From contig VWZW01005525.1 of NCBI GenBank assembly GCA_013397115.1, positions 623,521 through 687,520 of the forward strand: 64,000 nucleotides of DNA, given 5' to 3'. The stretch comes from Edolisoma coerulescens (lineage: Eukaryota; Chordata; Aves; Passeriformes; Campephagidae). The notes under the pieces are model-generated. The model was not told where the DNA came from, did no database searches, and worked only from the letters and a program-made list of their open reading frames with translations. Positions 37,601-51,544 of this stretch are shown piece by piece. A program made the translations under genes and the position numbers. Each line of letters opens with the position of its first letter. Position 1 is the stretch's first letter.

Positions 37601-37777
37601 TGATCCACCTCTTACAGAAGGTGGCTTTTGCTTCTGATTCAGACTGTACATCGCAGGCCACTTCTCAGGGCAGATCTGCAGCTCCAGACCACAGTGCTGA
37701 GATTCAGGAGAGATGAGGGAGATTCAGGAGATCTGAAGAGGTCTGGTTGACTCTTCACAGGACATGAGTCCCCTAAA
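34619..37777. other. Intronic stretch without recognised features
   Basis: Mixed-composition intron DNA. A serine-rich open frame at 36951-37310 is not a known protein and is treated as chance. Confidence 0.5.
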
Positions 37778-37853
37778 GATTTCATGGCAGGGCATTTGGA
37801 GCTCGATGATCTTTAAGGTCCCTTCCAACCCAAATGATTCTATGATTCTATGA
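37778..37853 (+). mobile_element. CR1 LINE 3' terminal fragment
   Basis: A short piece of CR1 3' UTR: CATGGCAGGGCATTTGGAGC, CGATGATCTTTAAGGTCCCT, TCCAACCCAAATGATTC and the repeated ATTCTATG tail. The tail is well preserved, so the insertion is not among the oldest. The 5' truncation point near 37778 is uncertain. Confidence 0.9.
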
Positions 37854-40800
37854 TATATGGGCTAAATACCTCAACATAGAAAGTAACTTATATGGTAGCA
37901 GCTCTTGTCATAAATTGCAGGACAGGGAAACAAGAGATAGACACAGTACGTCAGTACAGTTGTGACAGTGACACAGGGCCAGCTTGTGGGGGTCCCACAT
38001 GAGCATGGCACAGGATGTGAAAAACCTGGGGTAAACTATTAGTATCAAGATTTAAAAGCACAAGCATTTTCATGCATTGAAGTGACGCCAGCATTTCCAG
38101 AAGACTAAATTCATTAGTCATATCAGATGAAGCATCCAACTCAGAATATTCTGAGATTCTGTGAAATGTTCACCGAGAGCGGTGGAAACTGGAGTTGGCC
38201 GGGCATATCAAAGAACAACTCCCGTGCCCAAGCTTCCAGTAAGTTAATGTGCTTCACATTATGTATCCTCAAGTTCAGCTTGAGAATTTTGCATTATTTG
38301 GGTGTTGAAGGAACTTTGAGCTTTGAACAAACAGTAACACAGATATTTCAGTATTAAACTCACTTTCAATTTTCTGATAATCTCTGCCTGGCAAAAAATA
38401 GCAGCTGAAATAAAAATATAATTGCAGCAAGATGCTGAAACAGTGAACAGCAGTTATTTCTTAATTCAGTAGCCTCACATTTTATGTGCATATCTGAACT
38501 TAACATCCATGAGCACTGTGTGTTAGTTTAACCTATTTTGCAAAGCTCAGGAGAAAAGATTAATTTAGCTCTCTTACAAGTCTCTCCAATGGTTGAATAT
38601 ACTTTGCCTCATCAAAGACATAGCAGGTAATCCAGGAAATTGCAAGAAAAAAAGACATTAAGGCAGTGCCATGTGTGATGTTTCTGATACCTACAGAGAT
38701 AAGGTGACTTACAAACTTTCCCATCATGAAACAGATATAGAAAGAAAGGCATTTTTTTGGTTATGTAGGAAGCAAACAACTGAAAGTAGTGTTCCTAAAT
38801 GCTCTGAAACAGTAAAGGTGAAATATTTGTTTTAAATTAGCAGTATACTTGCACTTACTTTTTTTGTCTCTTCATTTACATTGTTAGTACAAGACAAGGG
38901 GAGTTTTGAAAATCTTCTTAAATAGCAGTTGAGAGTGGTTTTGTTCAAACCCAGTAATGTATTTGAATCACAACATAAAAATCTGTGTTTACCTCCCTGC
39001 AAGGACTTATTGGATCACCGGTCAAACCAGCCCTGGTATTCATGCATCTGACCTGTGCTGAAGGTATAGGACATTTACTTCCAGAGACTTTTCAGAGCTC
39101 TCCTGCCTCTTTCAGGTTTTCACATTTCTACCTGTAAGTTTTGAAAAAAATTTTTTCCTCTATTTACTTGAAACCAAACTGCACATATTCACATCCACGA
39201 TCACTTTGCTCAGACAATGTGCAAGTGGCAGTGCCACCCACCTTGTTCCAGGCACTTGGGACTTAAGGACTGGCTTATCCAGTCTGCCTGATGACAGACA
39301 CAAGGCTCCCTTCCCACTGCAGCCTCCCCCCACTGCGCCAGGGCAACACAGGCTGGACAACAACACAACTACCAGTGGCAAGTGCTGAAAGAACAAGTCA
39401 CCCTCTCACCAAGACTGGGATTGTTGATGCACCCTGTGCACTCTGAGATGTACTGTCTATCTGCATACACAGGATGGCATAAATCCCCCAAACTGCTCCA
39501 GATAGGTGACCAGGTATACAAGAAACCATAGTTGTCATCCTATATAGTCAGACGTAGTTGAAAAGGGAGTATCCCACATCCCTCATTTCTTCCCAAGAAG
39601 TCAAGAGACTCCAGATTAGAGGATAGGGATAGAAGATGCTCAAAGAGCATATGGATAGCACATTTGAAGAATTTCATGGTGGCACATAACCTGATTTTTT
39701 CCCTTCCATTATGTAGATGCACACTGATAGAATAGTCAGCCTTCAAATCCCCCTTCCAGGAACAGCCACATCAGGGAACAACTCTGGAGATTTTACAAGG
39801 GCAAAGCCTGGAGTGCTGCTGTGCCAAGTGCTGTATCATGCCTGGAAAAATGATACAACAGACCAGCTCTTGGCAAAGACATGAAAGGCCCTGCAGGCTA
39901 CCCAGCAAAACACACTCAAAATGTTTCTCAGAGACACCACTGGATACCTGAGCATTGGACATCACACAGAACAACAACCAGTTATTCAACCTTGGAGTGC
40001 TCACGAGTCCTGACACAGCTCATCCTTCTGTGCAGCATCCCTGCTGCTCACATTGAGGGACCTGGGAAGCCTTGCCACGGAGGCAGAGAAGGGAAGGTGT
40101 TTCCCAAATGTTATTTTATGTAAATATGATAAAAGTTTCCCCAGAGAGTACAGGAGGGGTAGAAAGTGGCTCATTGCACACACAATACAGTGATGCTGCA
40201 AACACACAGCAACTCTGGTGCACCAGATGTGCTTTGTGCATATCCAGATGTGCTCCTGTTTGAAGTCTCTAGTACTCCCCAGCTGCACTTGTGACTCATC
40301 AGCACACATGCCAGAGTAGCTCCCAAGCCGTGAGATCCCCATGGCACACTTGGGTGACACATGCTGAGGGATTTCTCAGGCACCCACAGAGTGACTCTAT
40401 CCTCCCAGGGAGAAGAGCACCCTTCCTGCTGGTGCACAAAGGCCCCACATTTCTCTTGGGGCAGCATTAAGGGCAAGAGTAGTTCTGCTTTATCCTATCA
40501 AGGTCAAAGCCAAAAGCAGTGTATTACAATATGGAGAGTTGTATGGAAGCAGCATAACGGATGCACAGTTAACAACTGCCTGAAACTGAGATCCGTGATT
40601 TGCTGTTAGCTGATTTCTTCCCCATGGTATCACCCAGTCATTCAGGTTGAGAATGGGTTGTAGCCAAAAATCCTTTGCCAGAACATGCTCTGAAGAAATA
40701 ACCTCAGTTTGGAATACAGCCTGTGAATATCTGCTCACTCAGTTCCAGCAAAACACTGAAGGGAAGTGAATCTTCAAATAATTTCTGGTCTCTCCTACTC

Positions 40801-43800
40801 TTTTTCCGATTGCTCAGTTTGGAGGTGGTAACATACAACTTCCACTGTTGCTCTCCTCTTCTGTCATCTGCTCAGGAGCCTGCTCTCTGCTCGCTCACAG
40901 TAACACCAATGTTCACACTTCCATCCAAAAAGGCTGGTGTTCACATCTCCATGTGGAAGAGGAAGGATTGCTTGTTTCAGCCCAAAAAATTTTGCTATGT
41001 GTTTCTGTTCTTCCTGATTTACCTTTCCAGTTCAGACAACTCCACTAATGCATTAAGCTTCCCGTCAATTTCCATAGGATTCAAGGAACAGTTTCCCTCT
41101 AGCAACCAATACATCAACTGTGTGCTGAGGTCAGGCACCAGGCCAGCAGAATGAACACATTAGGGAGGGGGAGCTGAACCCTGCCCCCACCCAGCAAGTA
41201 CCCGAACAAGGTTTTGGGATGGGTTTTGGGATGGGTTTTGGGCTTCCATTCTATGCTTGGGCCAGCCATGGAAGGTCAGCTGGGAGGTGATTCCCCTCAA
41301 TAAGCCAGGGAGTGAAGAACAAAAGTCAGGTGCCCACTGTCTTCCAGCAAGCTGGCTTACACGAGGCACCTATGCCTTTCATTCATGATGCCAGTACTCA
41401 GCTCCTGGCAGGAGCTTGGAGGGATTGTACCATCTGGCCAAGCACAAAGCCAGAAGGACAGGAGCAAGCAGGAGGATGCACGAGTGAGCAACATCCTTGC
41501 TTGTTCCACAGTCTGCAGTGAGTCATCAGTCATGACTTGCACCAGATTTCCTAGTGACAATTCTGCTGGTGAAATGCTCCGGACTCTGGAAGCCTTAGCA
41601 CAGGTCTATGGTACGTTAATCCCACCACATAGATCCGAGTAGCATATAAACACCACCATCTTCACCACTGCTTGGCACACCACAAATACAACTGCTTGAA
41701 GCTGGCTGTTGAACACTCATCCAAGCAATGGTGCTGTAAATTCAGATGGCAGGAGAGTCTGCACAGGAACAGCCCAGGAGAGAGCAGGAGACAGCTGTTT
41801 CATTTCTACTTCTTACAGGAAAATATTTCCATGAAGTGTAATGTTTGGAAAATGTCTAACAACCCAGTTCATGCTTTCTACAGATTATGTGGACTTAGCA
41901 TTTCTGTTGTCTATACTGGGATAGATGAATAGAGAGATAAAAGAAGGCATGAAAATATAAGACAGTTGGAATGCAGGAGAATCTACAGAATGTGCGAAAA
42001 ATGTAGGAAAAACTAAATAAAAGAGGAAAAGACAAATGAGATATTGTCAAGGCAGCCAGTGAAGCAGCAGGGTCCCGGTTCAGAGGTGGAATCATTAAAC
42101 GACAAGTGAAGCAGCTCTTACGAAAAGCCTACATGATTTTTTAACCCTGGAATTCACTAGGGGGAGTGTGTGGTCAAGGGTGAATGCCAGAATAAATCTG
42201 TTTTCCAGAAGAAAAAGGGAATGTGTTGGGAGTTCAGTCACCCCAGAACAGGGGCTCAGGGAATGAGGCGGCTTCTGCACCGGCCACACCCAGGACATGT
42301 CACCCAACAGCTGGGAAGGGAAGGTGGGAGGCATCCACCCTGCATCACACCCCGCAGTGGCTTTGGGAAAGCAGGTTCATTCACTTCCAGACTGAGGACT
42401 AAATACCACGGCCCTGTAAGGGACAAGCAAAAGAAAAATACCACAGAGAAAAATCTGGTGAATTTGCTTGTGTTTTACCTGGAGAAAACCATTAAACTTT
42501 CTCTCTTTCCTTCTCCAGCTTGTCACAAAAATCTGGGATCCTGGTCCGGAAAAGCCCCAGTGCCAACGCAGCAGCTTACACGCTGTTACAGCCCCTCCAC
42601 GTCCCACGTGCAAGCCAGCAGCACGTCAGACAAACGTTAGAGGAACCCTGTCCCCACCCTCTGCTCTTCTCTGCTGCAAAGAAGAGTGGGAAGATACAGA
42701 CCCCCATGGAGACCTGTGCTGAAAGGGGATTGAGGAGCCCAGCAAGGAATCACAAAGATCAGGCAGAAAAAGGTATTGCCTCAAAGCAAGACCACAACAC
42801 AAAGGGCCTTCCTACTGATCCTGATGGAAAATAGTCCCATGTAGGAAGGGAATGGGAAGGACTAGGATGGTCTGACAGGGATTTCCAAAGTATGCATGCT
42901 TGTACAGAGCAGCCTGTGCATGTGGAACAAACCTAATCCTAAACCTCTGTGGACATACTGGGACACACACACCAACTCCTCTCCTTGAGATCCTGCGTTT
43001 CCTTCAAGTGCACTGAAAGCAATTGCATCACACATGTACAGCTGCCCATCCAAAACTCCCTGAGAGTCCAATCCCTTGCACATAAAAGTATCAGTGATTT
43101 CCAGGCAAGGACCAACTCAAGGCTCCTATGCATGGGGGCATATCCTACATTTCCAGACATCTGGCGGCCCCTCAGGATTCCTGCATCTGTGGACACATCT
43201 GGGCTTCCCAGACACGGGGCAGTGGAGAGTTTCTGTGCACGCACAGCAGCATGCAAGGCCGGGAGACACATTAATTCCCCCAAGTCTGGCTAGACAGTGA
43301 CAGACAAGAGAACACATCTGGGGAAACCTGGACAGTTGGTCATGTGAAGACTAGCCCAGGAGATGCAGCCAGCAGAGGAAGCTGGTGGCATCAGAGGTGA
43401 AAGACAGGCATGGCAGCTTGGGTTCTTATCCTCACACCTTCTACCTGAGGGCAAACTGGTACTTGCATCTCTTGGGGACAGGAATGCAAAACTTGTGCTG
43501 CTTCTGGACTGTCCTGTCCTCAGAAAGAGAAACACGAGGCATGGAGCTACTCCCAGTCCCCGTGGGGCTGCCAGAAATAACACAAACCTAACGTCTCACA
43601 CCAGCTGGCGAAGAGGACTAATCTGGCTTCAGGAACTGCTTGAAAGAGAGCCAAGCCTCCCATCCAGTTCTCATGGCCCCCTCCACCTCCCTCCAGACCC
43701 AGTTCCTTTTCTGGCATGATGGTATCCTCAGTGCTCAGCTGACAGCAAGCTGCTCCTCGCTAACCGCTCTGCCGACCCACCCTGCCGCGTATTCCCTGGT

Positions 43801-44183
43801 GGGGCTCCTCTGTGCTTTTTCCATCCTGGACACAGAATAACAGGCCCTAGCTCTGTGGTGGCCAGACCAGAGGGTGGTGGGGTAGTGGACACAGCAGGAA
43901 ACCCCATCTGTCCCTCCCCATCCTCATCCCTGTCATTTCTGCTGAACCTCTTTCCTTGAATTAGGCATCTCAGGAGATTCCCTGCCTGTGAACCTGCATT
44001 TCTCTCCCTTCTATCAGCAGCCTGTGTCTCTTTTGAACCTCCAGCTCCAAGGTCTGCACTCCTGTAGAAGAGGAGCTTGGTCGTATTTTTAAATAATTTT
44101 TAAAAAATCTTTTAAAAATGCAATATAATGACCACAGCAGATGTATCAGCAACGTAATAACTAGATCTGTCTGCATTTACCAC
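37854..44183. other. Intronic stretch without recognised mobile elements
   Basis: Only a short 12-bp tandem repeat at 41211-41242 stands out. The 38240-39000 part is AT-rich. I see no gene. Confidence 0.5.
41211..41242 (+). repeat. 12-bp tandem repeat, about 2.7 copies
   Basis: GTTTTGGGATGG occurs twice in a row, followed by a partial third copy GTTTTGGG. Confidence 0.9.
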
Positions 44184-44382
44184 GAGGGTGCTGAGACACT
44201 GGCACAGTTTGCCCAGAGAAGCTGTGGATGTCCCATCCCCAAAAGTGTTTAGGGCCAGGCTGGATGGGGCTCTGACCAACATGGTTTAGTGGAAGGTGTC
44301 TCTGCCCATGACAGGTGGGTTGGACAAAATGACCTTTAAAAGGTCCCTTCCAACCTAAACCATTCCATGATTCTATGATTCT
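44184..44382 (+). mobile_element. CR1 LINE 3' end, about 200 bp
   Basis: A characteristic avian CR1 3' segment: GAGGGTGCTGAGACACTGGC, GCCCAGAGAAGCTGTGGATG, GGCCAGGCTGGATGGGGCTC, GTTTAGTGGAAGGTGTCTCT, TTCCAACCTAAACCATTCCA and the ATGATTCTATGATTCT tail. It is 5'-truncated just after the end of the coding part. Its plus orientation is antisense to HPSE2. Confidence 0.95.
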
Positions 44383-45217
44383 TGATTCATTTCCACCAGC
44401 AGCTTGCAAAATAATGAAAAAGAGTGATTTTGACAGTCACATAACTAATTGCAACTGATCCAGCCCTGCATAGCCCAAACCAACAGCTGTGAAGTGCAGT
44501 TTAAATTGATGCTGGTGGAAACATAAGGGTTTATTTGCATGACTGCCATCACATACACCTTGACTCTGTTCCTGCCACCACTTCCCTCCCTGTAGCACGG
44601 CCTCACTGTGGTTCCTACATTAGAAAAGCTGTGTTAAAAATATGTAAGAAAGCAATTTTTTCTTGAGTCAGTGAAAAAGAAGGAGACTGGCACACTCCAG
44701 AGGCTGCATGTAAATGAGTCCAAAGGCTATGTGTTTCAGAAAGACAAGATAAGTCCAAAAATTAATTTTGGAAGGGTGAGACCCTGATGAAAAGATACCC
44801 TGCATTACAAGTGGACAGAGCTGGGCAGAGCTAAACTCAAAACGGTCCGAGCCTGATTTGGTCTGCCAGGTTCCTATCTCCTTCTGTCACACATTATTAA
44901 ACATAGATCAGGAACAGGATCTAGGATTACAGAACACACTGAACTCGGGACATCAGAAGACACCTGTCCTATAAATAGGAATCATTTACCAATTCAGAGC
45001 AACACACACATGTTTTGGCAACCTCTCAGCCAATAAAAGCAGAAGCCACAACTTCAAAATTATCCAAGTGCTATTATTTTAAATGCGAAACAATGGTTTA
45101 CATCATCTTGACTTAACTCCTTATTTCCCAAATTCCCATCAGGCGTATCTGCGCTGAATCACACCAAAAATTAACCCTTCCCAAAATTAGTCCATTACCA
45201 ATTTGGAAAATTGCCTC

Positions 45218-45243
45218 TTTTTTTTTTTTTTTTTTTTTTTTAN
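45218..45243 (+). repeat. Poly(T) tract of 24 followed by an undetermined base
   Basis: A run of 24 T (45218-45241), then A and the only N in the window (45243). It looks like a homopolymer sequencing or assembly uncertainty. The true length and the next bases are unreliable. Confidence 0.95.
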
Positions 45244-46884
45244 GAGCAGAAACAACAAAAAAAGCAGAACTTTAGGTTTGGAGCTGCTGATTTGGTGCTT
45301 TTGATTTCTTCAGTAGATTTTTTCTGTATCCCAATATCCCAGGATTTCAACTTCAAAACTTCAAAGTCGATTCAGTCACTTAGATCACAGACTTTGCATG
45401 GCGAAATGCTCAGAAACACCGATTTGGGATTTTGAAGGGAGTTGCAATGCTGGGCTCCAATTTGTTGACACTTGGGTTCTAGGAAAAATTAACAGGAACA
45501 CGTGCAAGGGTCTGTGCAAGGGAACAACGCGAAGCGCCGCTTCCAAACAGGTGCAGCCGATTATCTGAGGCAACTCTGAGCAGGAAAAGAAATGCTGTTT
45601 TCTTCGCAAATTTTAAGAGCACTAAAAACTTCCAGATAATGGGAAGTCCCTGAAGCGTTTAGAAAGTGTTTTCTCATACTCCGTACCTGGTATGACAGCT
45701 GCTTCTTTGCAGCTATGGGGAGTTGTGGTTTTCCATTTGTGAAAATTCAAGTGAAATCTATCATTTTTTGGAAAGAGCCTAAGTCCTGGTGTTCTCAAAT
45801 ATCTTTACAGGTTGAACATTTGGAAAGGATCCAAGACTCCAATCAGAGCCTGAATATGTGGAAATATTTAACTCTCTAAGAAACAGTATATAAAATAAGC
45901 TGTTTCTCTGCTTGATGACTATTTCAGGATTGACTAATTACTTGTCCTGATGCCAAACACCACAGAGATGGCTCAAGAGGATAATTTCTGAAACTTGAAT
46001 TTGTAACATTCTATCAAAGGAAGACTATTTCTGTGTCAAAACCCTATATCTGGAAATTTATATGCAGCAAGATCATAAATGAACTTTTGGACACCCAGGT
46101 TCAGAAGTCAAGTTATTCAATCTTTTTAGGGAGGTAGAATGAACAAGCTTTAAAATAAAGGAGGAAAATAAAGACTACTGCATCAAACACAGACTACTCC
46201 TGGGGAAGGACTCACTTTTCAGATAGATGGTCTCTGGATCTTGTTTCAGGGAAGGATTTGGTGGTGGGGAGCAAAGAGTCCCTGCTGTCCTGGTCAGCAC
46301 ACCAGCTCCTCCCTGGGGATGGTTATAGCAAGGAGATGTAGCTGATGTTTCCTAAATTCAGTCACCTCTTTCCAAAAAACCCTGACCTAAACTCGATCTT
46401 TCTTCTCATACCAATGCACATCACATCAAGGCCAGGCAGGTTTTGGCATAGGCAGGGACTAAAGTCACCTCCTCTTTTAATGGCAAGAGAATCAGAGCCC
46501 ATAGTCCAAGCTCAGCTTTGCTTCCAGGAGAGTGAAAGGTCCCTTTGGCCAAGTTATCAGCAAAGGCTAACAAATTCAGTTTGGTTTCAGGAGTATTTAA
46601 TTCCTGCCATCACCTATTATCTAGGAGGCACAACACTCATGTTGCACATTTATACAGGTTATAAGGATAGAAAGGACCATTCTCAGCATTATAAATCTGC
46701 ACATTATTACTCCAAGGTTGTCCTGCATTAGGTTCTAAACCACAGCTGCTTCTTTTGCCTTTCTTCTCGAATATTTCAGGATATTTCCCTTGAACTTTTT
46801 CTTCCCCTTGTTGGTACTTGCACATTATGATTAAGTTACTTTTTTTTTTCCTCAAGTAGATGAATCTTACTGAAATCTTATCTA

Positions 46885-47010
46885 CAGTGCCCCGTTTCCA
46901 GGATTTGTTCACATTTACTGCTCTTTCCTGAATCTTTCCCAGCCATATAGCATTTTGGCTAAAATGGACATGAGAACTGGACATGGTGCCCAACACTGCT
47001 TCCCAATACC
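46885..47010 (-). mobile_element. Possible ancient CR1 3' UTR fragment
   Basis: The plus strand has TTTCCTGAATCTTTCCCAGC and then GAGAACTGGACATGGTGCCC. This resembles the reverse complement of the old CR1/L2 3' region that contains AGAACTGGACACAGTGCTCC. The match is short and degraded, so the call is tentative. Confidence 0.3.
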
Positions 47011-48020
47011 ATTTCCAATGTCAGAGCATCCCACTGACCCTTAGAGGGCTCTGGGTGCACCTGTCCTCCCAGCTGCTGCTCTGCCCATGTAGCTCATGCC
47101 CACCCAGTTGTTTGCAACATCCCCAATTCCTTTTTATTCATCTGCTTCCACCTTAAAATTTAACCTTTTCTCTTTACTCCTGTGAAGTCCAAATGTATAC
47201 TGAGTATCAAAACACATGGACTTTAGTTCACCTGTAAAACTATCAGATGCCACTCTCAAGCTCAGAGCTGTACAGAGCTCGCTGTCACAGCAGCTTGCCA
47301 AAGCCAAGCAGCAGATTTTAGACCAGTGCCCTGACACACTTTGTGAGACAACCCAAGGCTTTGGCACAGAGAGGACAAAGATACAGCAGCTGTTAGAGAG
47401 AGCAGCTTTGTCTATTTAATATCTTACCGTTTAAAAATAACCTTTTACTTGTCACTCGTGTTCCAAGGGAGCTGCACCAGGTGGAGGTGTGTGTTGTGTG
47501 GGGTTTGGGGAGATTTTACCAGTGCCCACGGTGGCTGGAGCACAGCTTAACAACAACTGGTCAGTGAACTGAGCAAAGGGAAGGAAAGGGGGATACAGTT
47601 CTGATTAGCACCATAGGAGGGAGAATGAGAAGGATTTTGGAAGAGGAAAAGCTGCAAGAGCCAAGCAGAAGGGCACAAGGCTGCGGTGAGGGCAGATAAC
47701 CATCAGAACAGGCTGAGCTCCAGCGTGGTGGGAGGGGACAGCAGCACAGCAGCCAGCGTGTGGGAGAGGGAGAGAAGGAGCAGCATGAGCATGTTATGAG
47801 GCCGCAGGGAAGACACAGCTGTCAACCACAGCCCTGCAGAAAGGCATCAGAGGGATCAGCAGGGGAGGCACACATGGAGTTTGGTTCTGGCCAGCTTGAG
47901 AAAAGCAGGCAGCCATCCACAGTGGAGCTTATGTAGGATGTGCATGGCTGGCTGGCAGAGGAAGGAAAGAGGTCCCCTCTGGGGCATTCCTCATCTCAGA
48001 TGGGTAAGCAGGGTCCAGAC

Positions 48021-48050
48021 CAACATAACCAACCATAACCAACCATAACC
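48021..48050 (+). repeat. 10-bp tandem repeat, three copies
   Basis: The unit CAACCATAAC-like phrase repeats three times (CAACATAACC, AACCATAACC, AACCATAACC). It is not a telomeric repeat. Confidence 0.85.
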
Positions 48051-48147
48051 CTGAGGAAAGGACACTGGAGAGGAGACACATTTGTGCAGCAAAGGGGCCG
48101 GCTGAAGGCACTGAATCCAGCCAGGAAAGAAGGAGACCTGTGTGACA

Positions 48148-48256
48148 GGGCTTTGAGTGACCTGGTTTAGTGGAAGATGTCCTTGCCTATGACAAGGGGC
48201 TTGGAACTAGGTGATCTTTAGGGCCCCTTCCAACCCAAATCATCCTACGATTTTAT
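48148..48256 (+). mobile_element. CR1 LINE 3' terminal fragment
   Basis: CR1 3' UTR: GACCTGGTTTAGTGGAAGAT, GTCCTTGCCTATGACAAGGG, GGAACTAGGTGATCTTTAGG, CCCCTTCCAACCCAAATCAT and a mutated tail CCTACGATTTTATG. It has more substitutions than the copy at 44.2 kb. Plus orientation, antisense to HPSE2. Confidence 0.92.
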
Positions 48257-51200
48257 GTGGAACACCATCAATCATTAGCAGCTCTAGAACTTCATTCCTA
48301 TATGCCAGCCTTGCAAGGCACAGAAAGCAGCTGTGGCAAATCCTGCCACCACCTGCAAACAACAAAGTCTCCTCTTCCTTCTTCCGTACTCACGTGCTGA
48401 GGGGCTCAGAGACCGGCAGCATGCCTGCCTGGCAGGGAAGGTACACAGCACCACAGGCAGACTTCTGCAGGTGCAACCTCCCTGCCCACCCAGCTCACCT
48501 CAAGCTCAAGCAGCATCTTCCCTTGTGTGCTCCCAACTGCCTTCCTTACAGACTTGTTCCTGTCACCTCAGCACAGCTGGCAGAGCATTTTACTCCACAG
48601 CTCACCCCAGCAGCATGAACTAAGTGTCCCAAGCCTGTCTGGCTGCTTGTACAGCCTTTTCACACCAGTCTGAGGACCCATATCCACCCAAACTCTCATG
48701 TCAAGCCCCATGGCAGGCACAACGGAGCCCCAGCATCCTGCTCTTGCACCCCTGTCACCTCAGGGTGACAGAGCCAGTTCCCCCCACACATGTACTCACA
48801 GATAGCAATGCCCTTGTCCAGCAAAGAGGTAGAGACACAGGTTAAGTGCTGCATGTGTGAGGAAAAGCAGACAGCTCAGCAAGGCACTAGCACTGACCAG
48901 GTTGGAAGAGAGGATGCTCATGCCAGCAGGCTCAGGCAGCAAGCCCTGGTGGCATAACCACCTAAATTAGGTGCATAAGCTTAGGGGCATAGCCCCTAAA
49001 TGCAAGGCCTCCAGAACGACACCTTTTCTGCTCTGTGTGTACACCCCTATGGTTACAGTCTGGTACTAATCCAAGGAACGTCACTGTTCCCAGGTTTCTG
49101 TTCTGTGTAGTAGATAATTCATAATGGTTTAGATCCACAGTTTTCCTTTGCAAGTATGTGGTGGGAAGCACCTAGAAACTGTTATACAACATAAAATATT
49201 TCCAGAAGGACCTTCTGCTGTTGGTATTACTGCTATTTTGTCAGACATCTAAGCAATTTCTCGGCCTGTGCCTCCCCACCTCCCCAAAAAACCTCCAAAC
49301 AAATCCCAGAGCTGAATCCGTTTCCTCCATTTAGAGGCTCCACTAAGTTTTTCCCTAGGATTCCCATTTTCTCTCCTTCTTTTTCTTTAAAAATATATAA
49401 ATAGTCACATCGTCATATGAGACAAGTAGAGACTGACTCTTATGGGTAAAAAACAGATGTTTCCCAATCTTCCCTAACAAAGTAATATTTTATATACGGC
49501 TCTTCAATGGATTTATAGCCAATGAAGGGATGTTACTACATTAGCTCATGGAGGGGGTGGGTGATAAAAACTGGAAAGGAAGAGCCAGACAAGGAAAAAA
49601 GAAGCTATCCAGAGCGCTGCAATTGGAGAAGCATGACAAATGGGCAGCACAGTTTTAGAGGGCTTCGACAGCAAGGCAGATTGCCTGGCTGGGAGTGATT
49701 GTCCACAGCTGGAGCATCGCAGAGACCATCTGGTATTTCTTAAACATGCTTTCCCCAGGTGATCCAATTCTTGGAGTGCCCCAGCAAAGAGAAGAAAAAA
49801 AGGCCTGTGAGTCTCAGTCCCATTTCCAGAGTTCCCCTAATTAGTTAATAGAATTATATTTGAACTGGTTTCAGTTTCTCCTACAAAACCTTTGTTTTTG
49901 CCACCTTTTCATCAGAGAAAAAAAGAAAATTTAAGCTCATAAAGGTTTTCATTTCTTGAAGAAAGTCAATGGTTGTGTCTCTTGGCACAGCAATCCAATA
50001 TAAAACTTAATGAAGTAAAGAGAGATCCAAAATTTCTTTTGAACACCTTGTAACCTCACTTTTCCCCCACCACTTTTAGCTGCACAAAGCATGCATATCC
50101 AGACGTTCTCACGTTACTCTCCCACCCCTGTGTATCCATCCCCACTATGAGCCTCTGAAAAAGCAGCGCACGGACTGCATGGGAGACTCCAGGACTCAAG
50201 GGACCCTCATTTACAGGATTTTGACCCTTTTCTTAAGTTGGAAAAAGTTTTAAAGACTTTAATTAACTGTACGTGCCACGCAGTCCCATCCCCGCAACAA
50301 GGAGGGCTGGCAGAGGAGAAGTGCAACAATATTTGCTGCTGTCCTTGTGTTCCCCATAAGACAGCCCCTTCCAGAGCCAGGAGCACTGGGAACCAGCTAA
50401 TGAAGGAAAGAGCAAGAGAAGGCGGTAAATAATAAATGAACGGACAGATGGAAAAAGGGTTAGGGCGAGCAACCGGAGAAGAAGCCTTGGGAACCAAACC
50501 CGTTCCCACCAGCAGGCAGTGCCCCCACCGAGCAGTGTGGGGCAGGAGCCAGGGTCCAGCCACAGAGATTATCCGCGCCGCTCCCCGCCAAGCCAGGCTC
50601 ACCAGCCGCGCCTTTCCCCTCTCCTCCCTGTTTTCTCCAGGAGTTAGCCCAGCCACAAAGCTTGGGTCTGTCAGATGCATCCCGCATGCCACGGTCCCAC
50701 ATCCCCGATCCCCAGCATGCAAATACCACCTCTGGTATTTTTCACAGGGAGCAAACACACAGGAATGGTGGCTGGAGGGATGAAACTGGACATACTCCTC
50801 CAACTGCAGCAAAATTAGTTGCTATGTCACAATTTGCTAGAGAGATCTTTAAAAATGCTGAGAACTCACCGGGCACAGAGTTTCCTGCTCTGTCCACATA
50901 GGCATCTACCTTCTCCAAGTCTGTATTTGAGCAAAGCTAGCGGGATCATAATCCCAGTCAAAAATACATACACAAGATGCTTCAACATCTCCAGGCTGAA
51001 AAAAAGTCTAATTAAGTTTTTGGGAAGAAAATACTGGACAAAAGAAACCAAAGGAATATTTAAAGGGGATTTTGGGGTTTTTTTAAATTTTGTTTTTAGG
51101 TGATGGCTAAAATCAGCGTATTCCACCACCATGCTAGAAGGGGATTTTGGCAGGAAACCCATCCTTATGCAGTGGTATAGATAGCAATAATAGAAGATAA

Positions 51201-51544
51201 TATAACCCGTGATTGTAATGCTAAAGAAATAGCAACCAACTGCAAATTACAAAGTATAGAAAATTAATACAGCATTTAAAAAGCATGATGGAAAAATTCA
51301 TGCCTTACTGGGTTATGAGTGGGAATTTAAATATAGAGGAAAGAAGGGAAACGGAGAGACATAGATGTGCTGGTTTTTGCACATGGTAAAATTATCAACG
51401 TAACTACAAAAATATAAATATAGGCACTCTGTATTTATGAAAAAAATTTTGATGATGAACTCATCATAAGATGATTATATACATCACCATTTACTAATGA
51501 CCAAGACATGTATTAGATAACATCTGCTTTAGATAAACACTGTT
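48257..51544. other. Intronic stretch with one CpG-dense patch
   Basis: No recognised repeats or genes. About 13 CpGs occur between 50465 and 50710, including CCGCGCCG and CCGCGCC. The 201-codon minus-strand open frame over this patch is unrecognised and probably reflects high GC content. From about 51180 to 51540 the sequence turns AT-rich. Confidence 0.45.

Larger units (their letters stand above)
44383..48147. other. Intronic stretch with a poly(T) tract and one assembly ambiguity
   Basis: Contains the poly(T) tract and N at 45218-45243 and a possible old CR1 fragment near 46.9 kb, listed separately. I recognise no gene. Confidence 0.5.

Noticed and set aside
48021..48050. AACCATAACC repeats as a possible interstitial telomere sequence
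   Set aside because: The unit is 10 bp and lacks the CCCTAA hexamer register of vertebrate telomeres.
50207..50812. 201-codon minus-strand open frame over a CpG-dense patch
   Set aside because: High GC content lowers stop-codon frequency. Both strands are open here and no protein similarity is recognisable.
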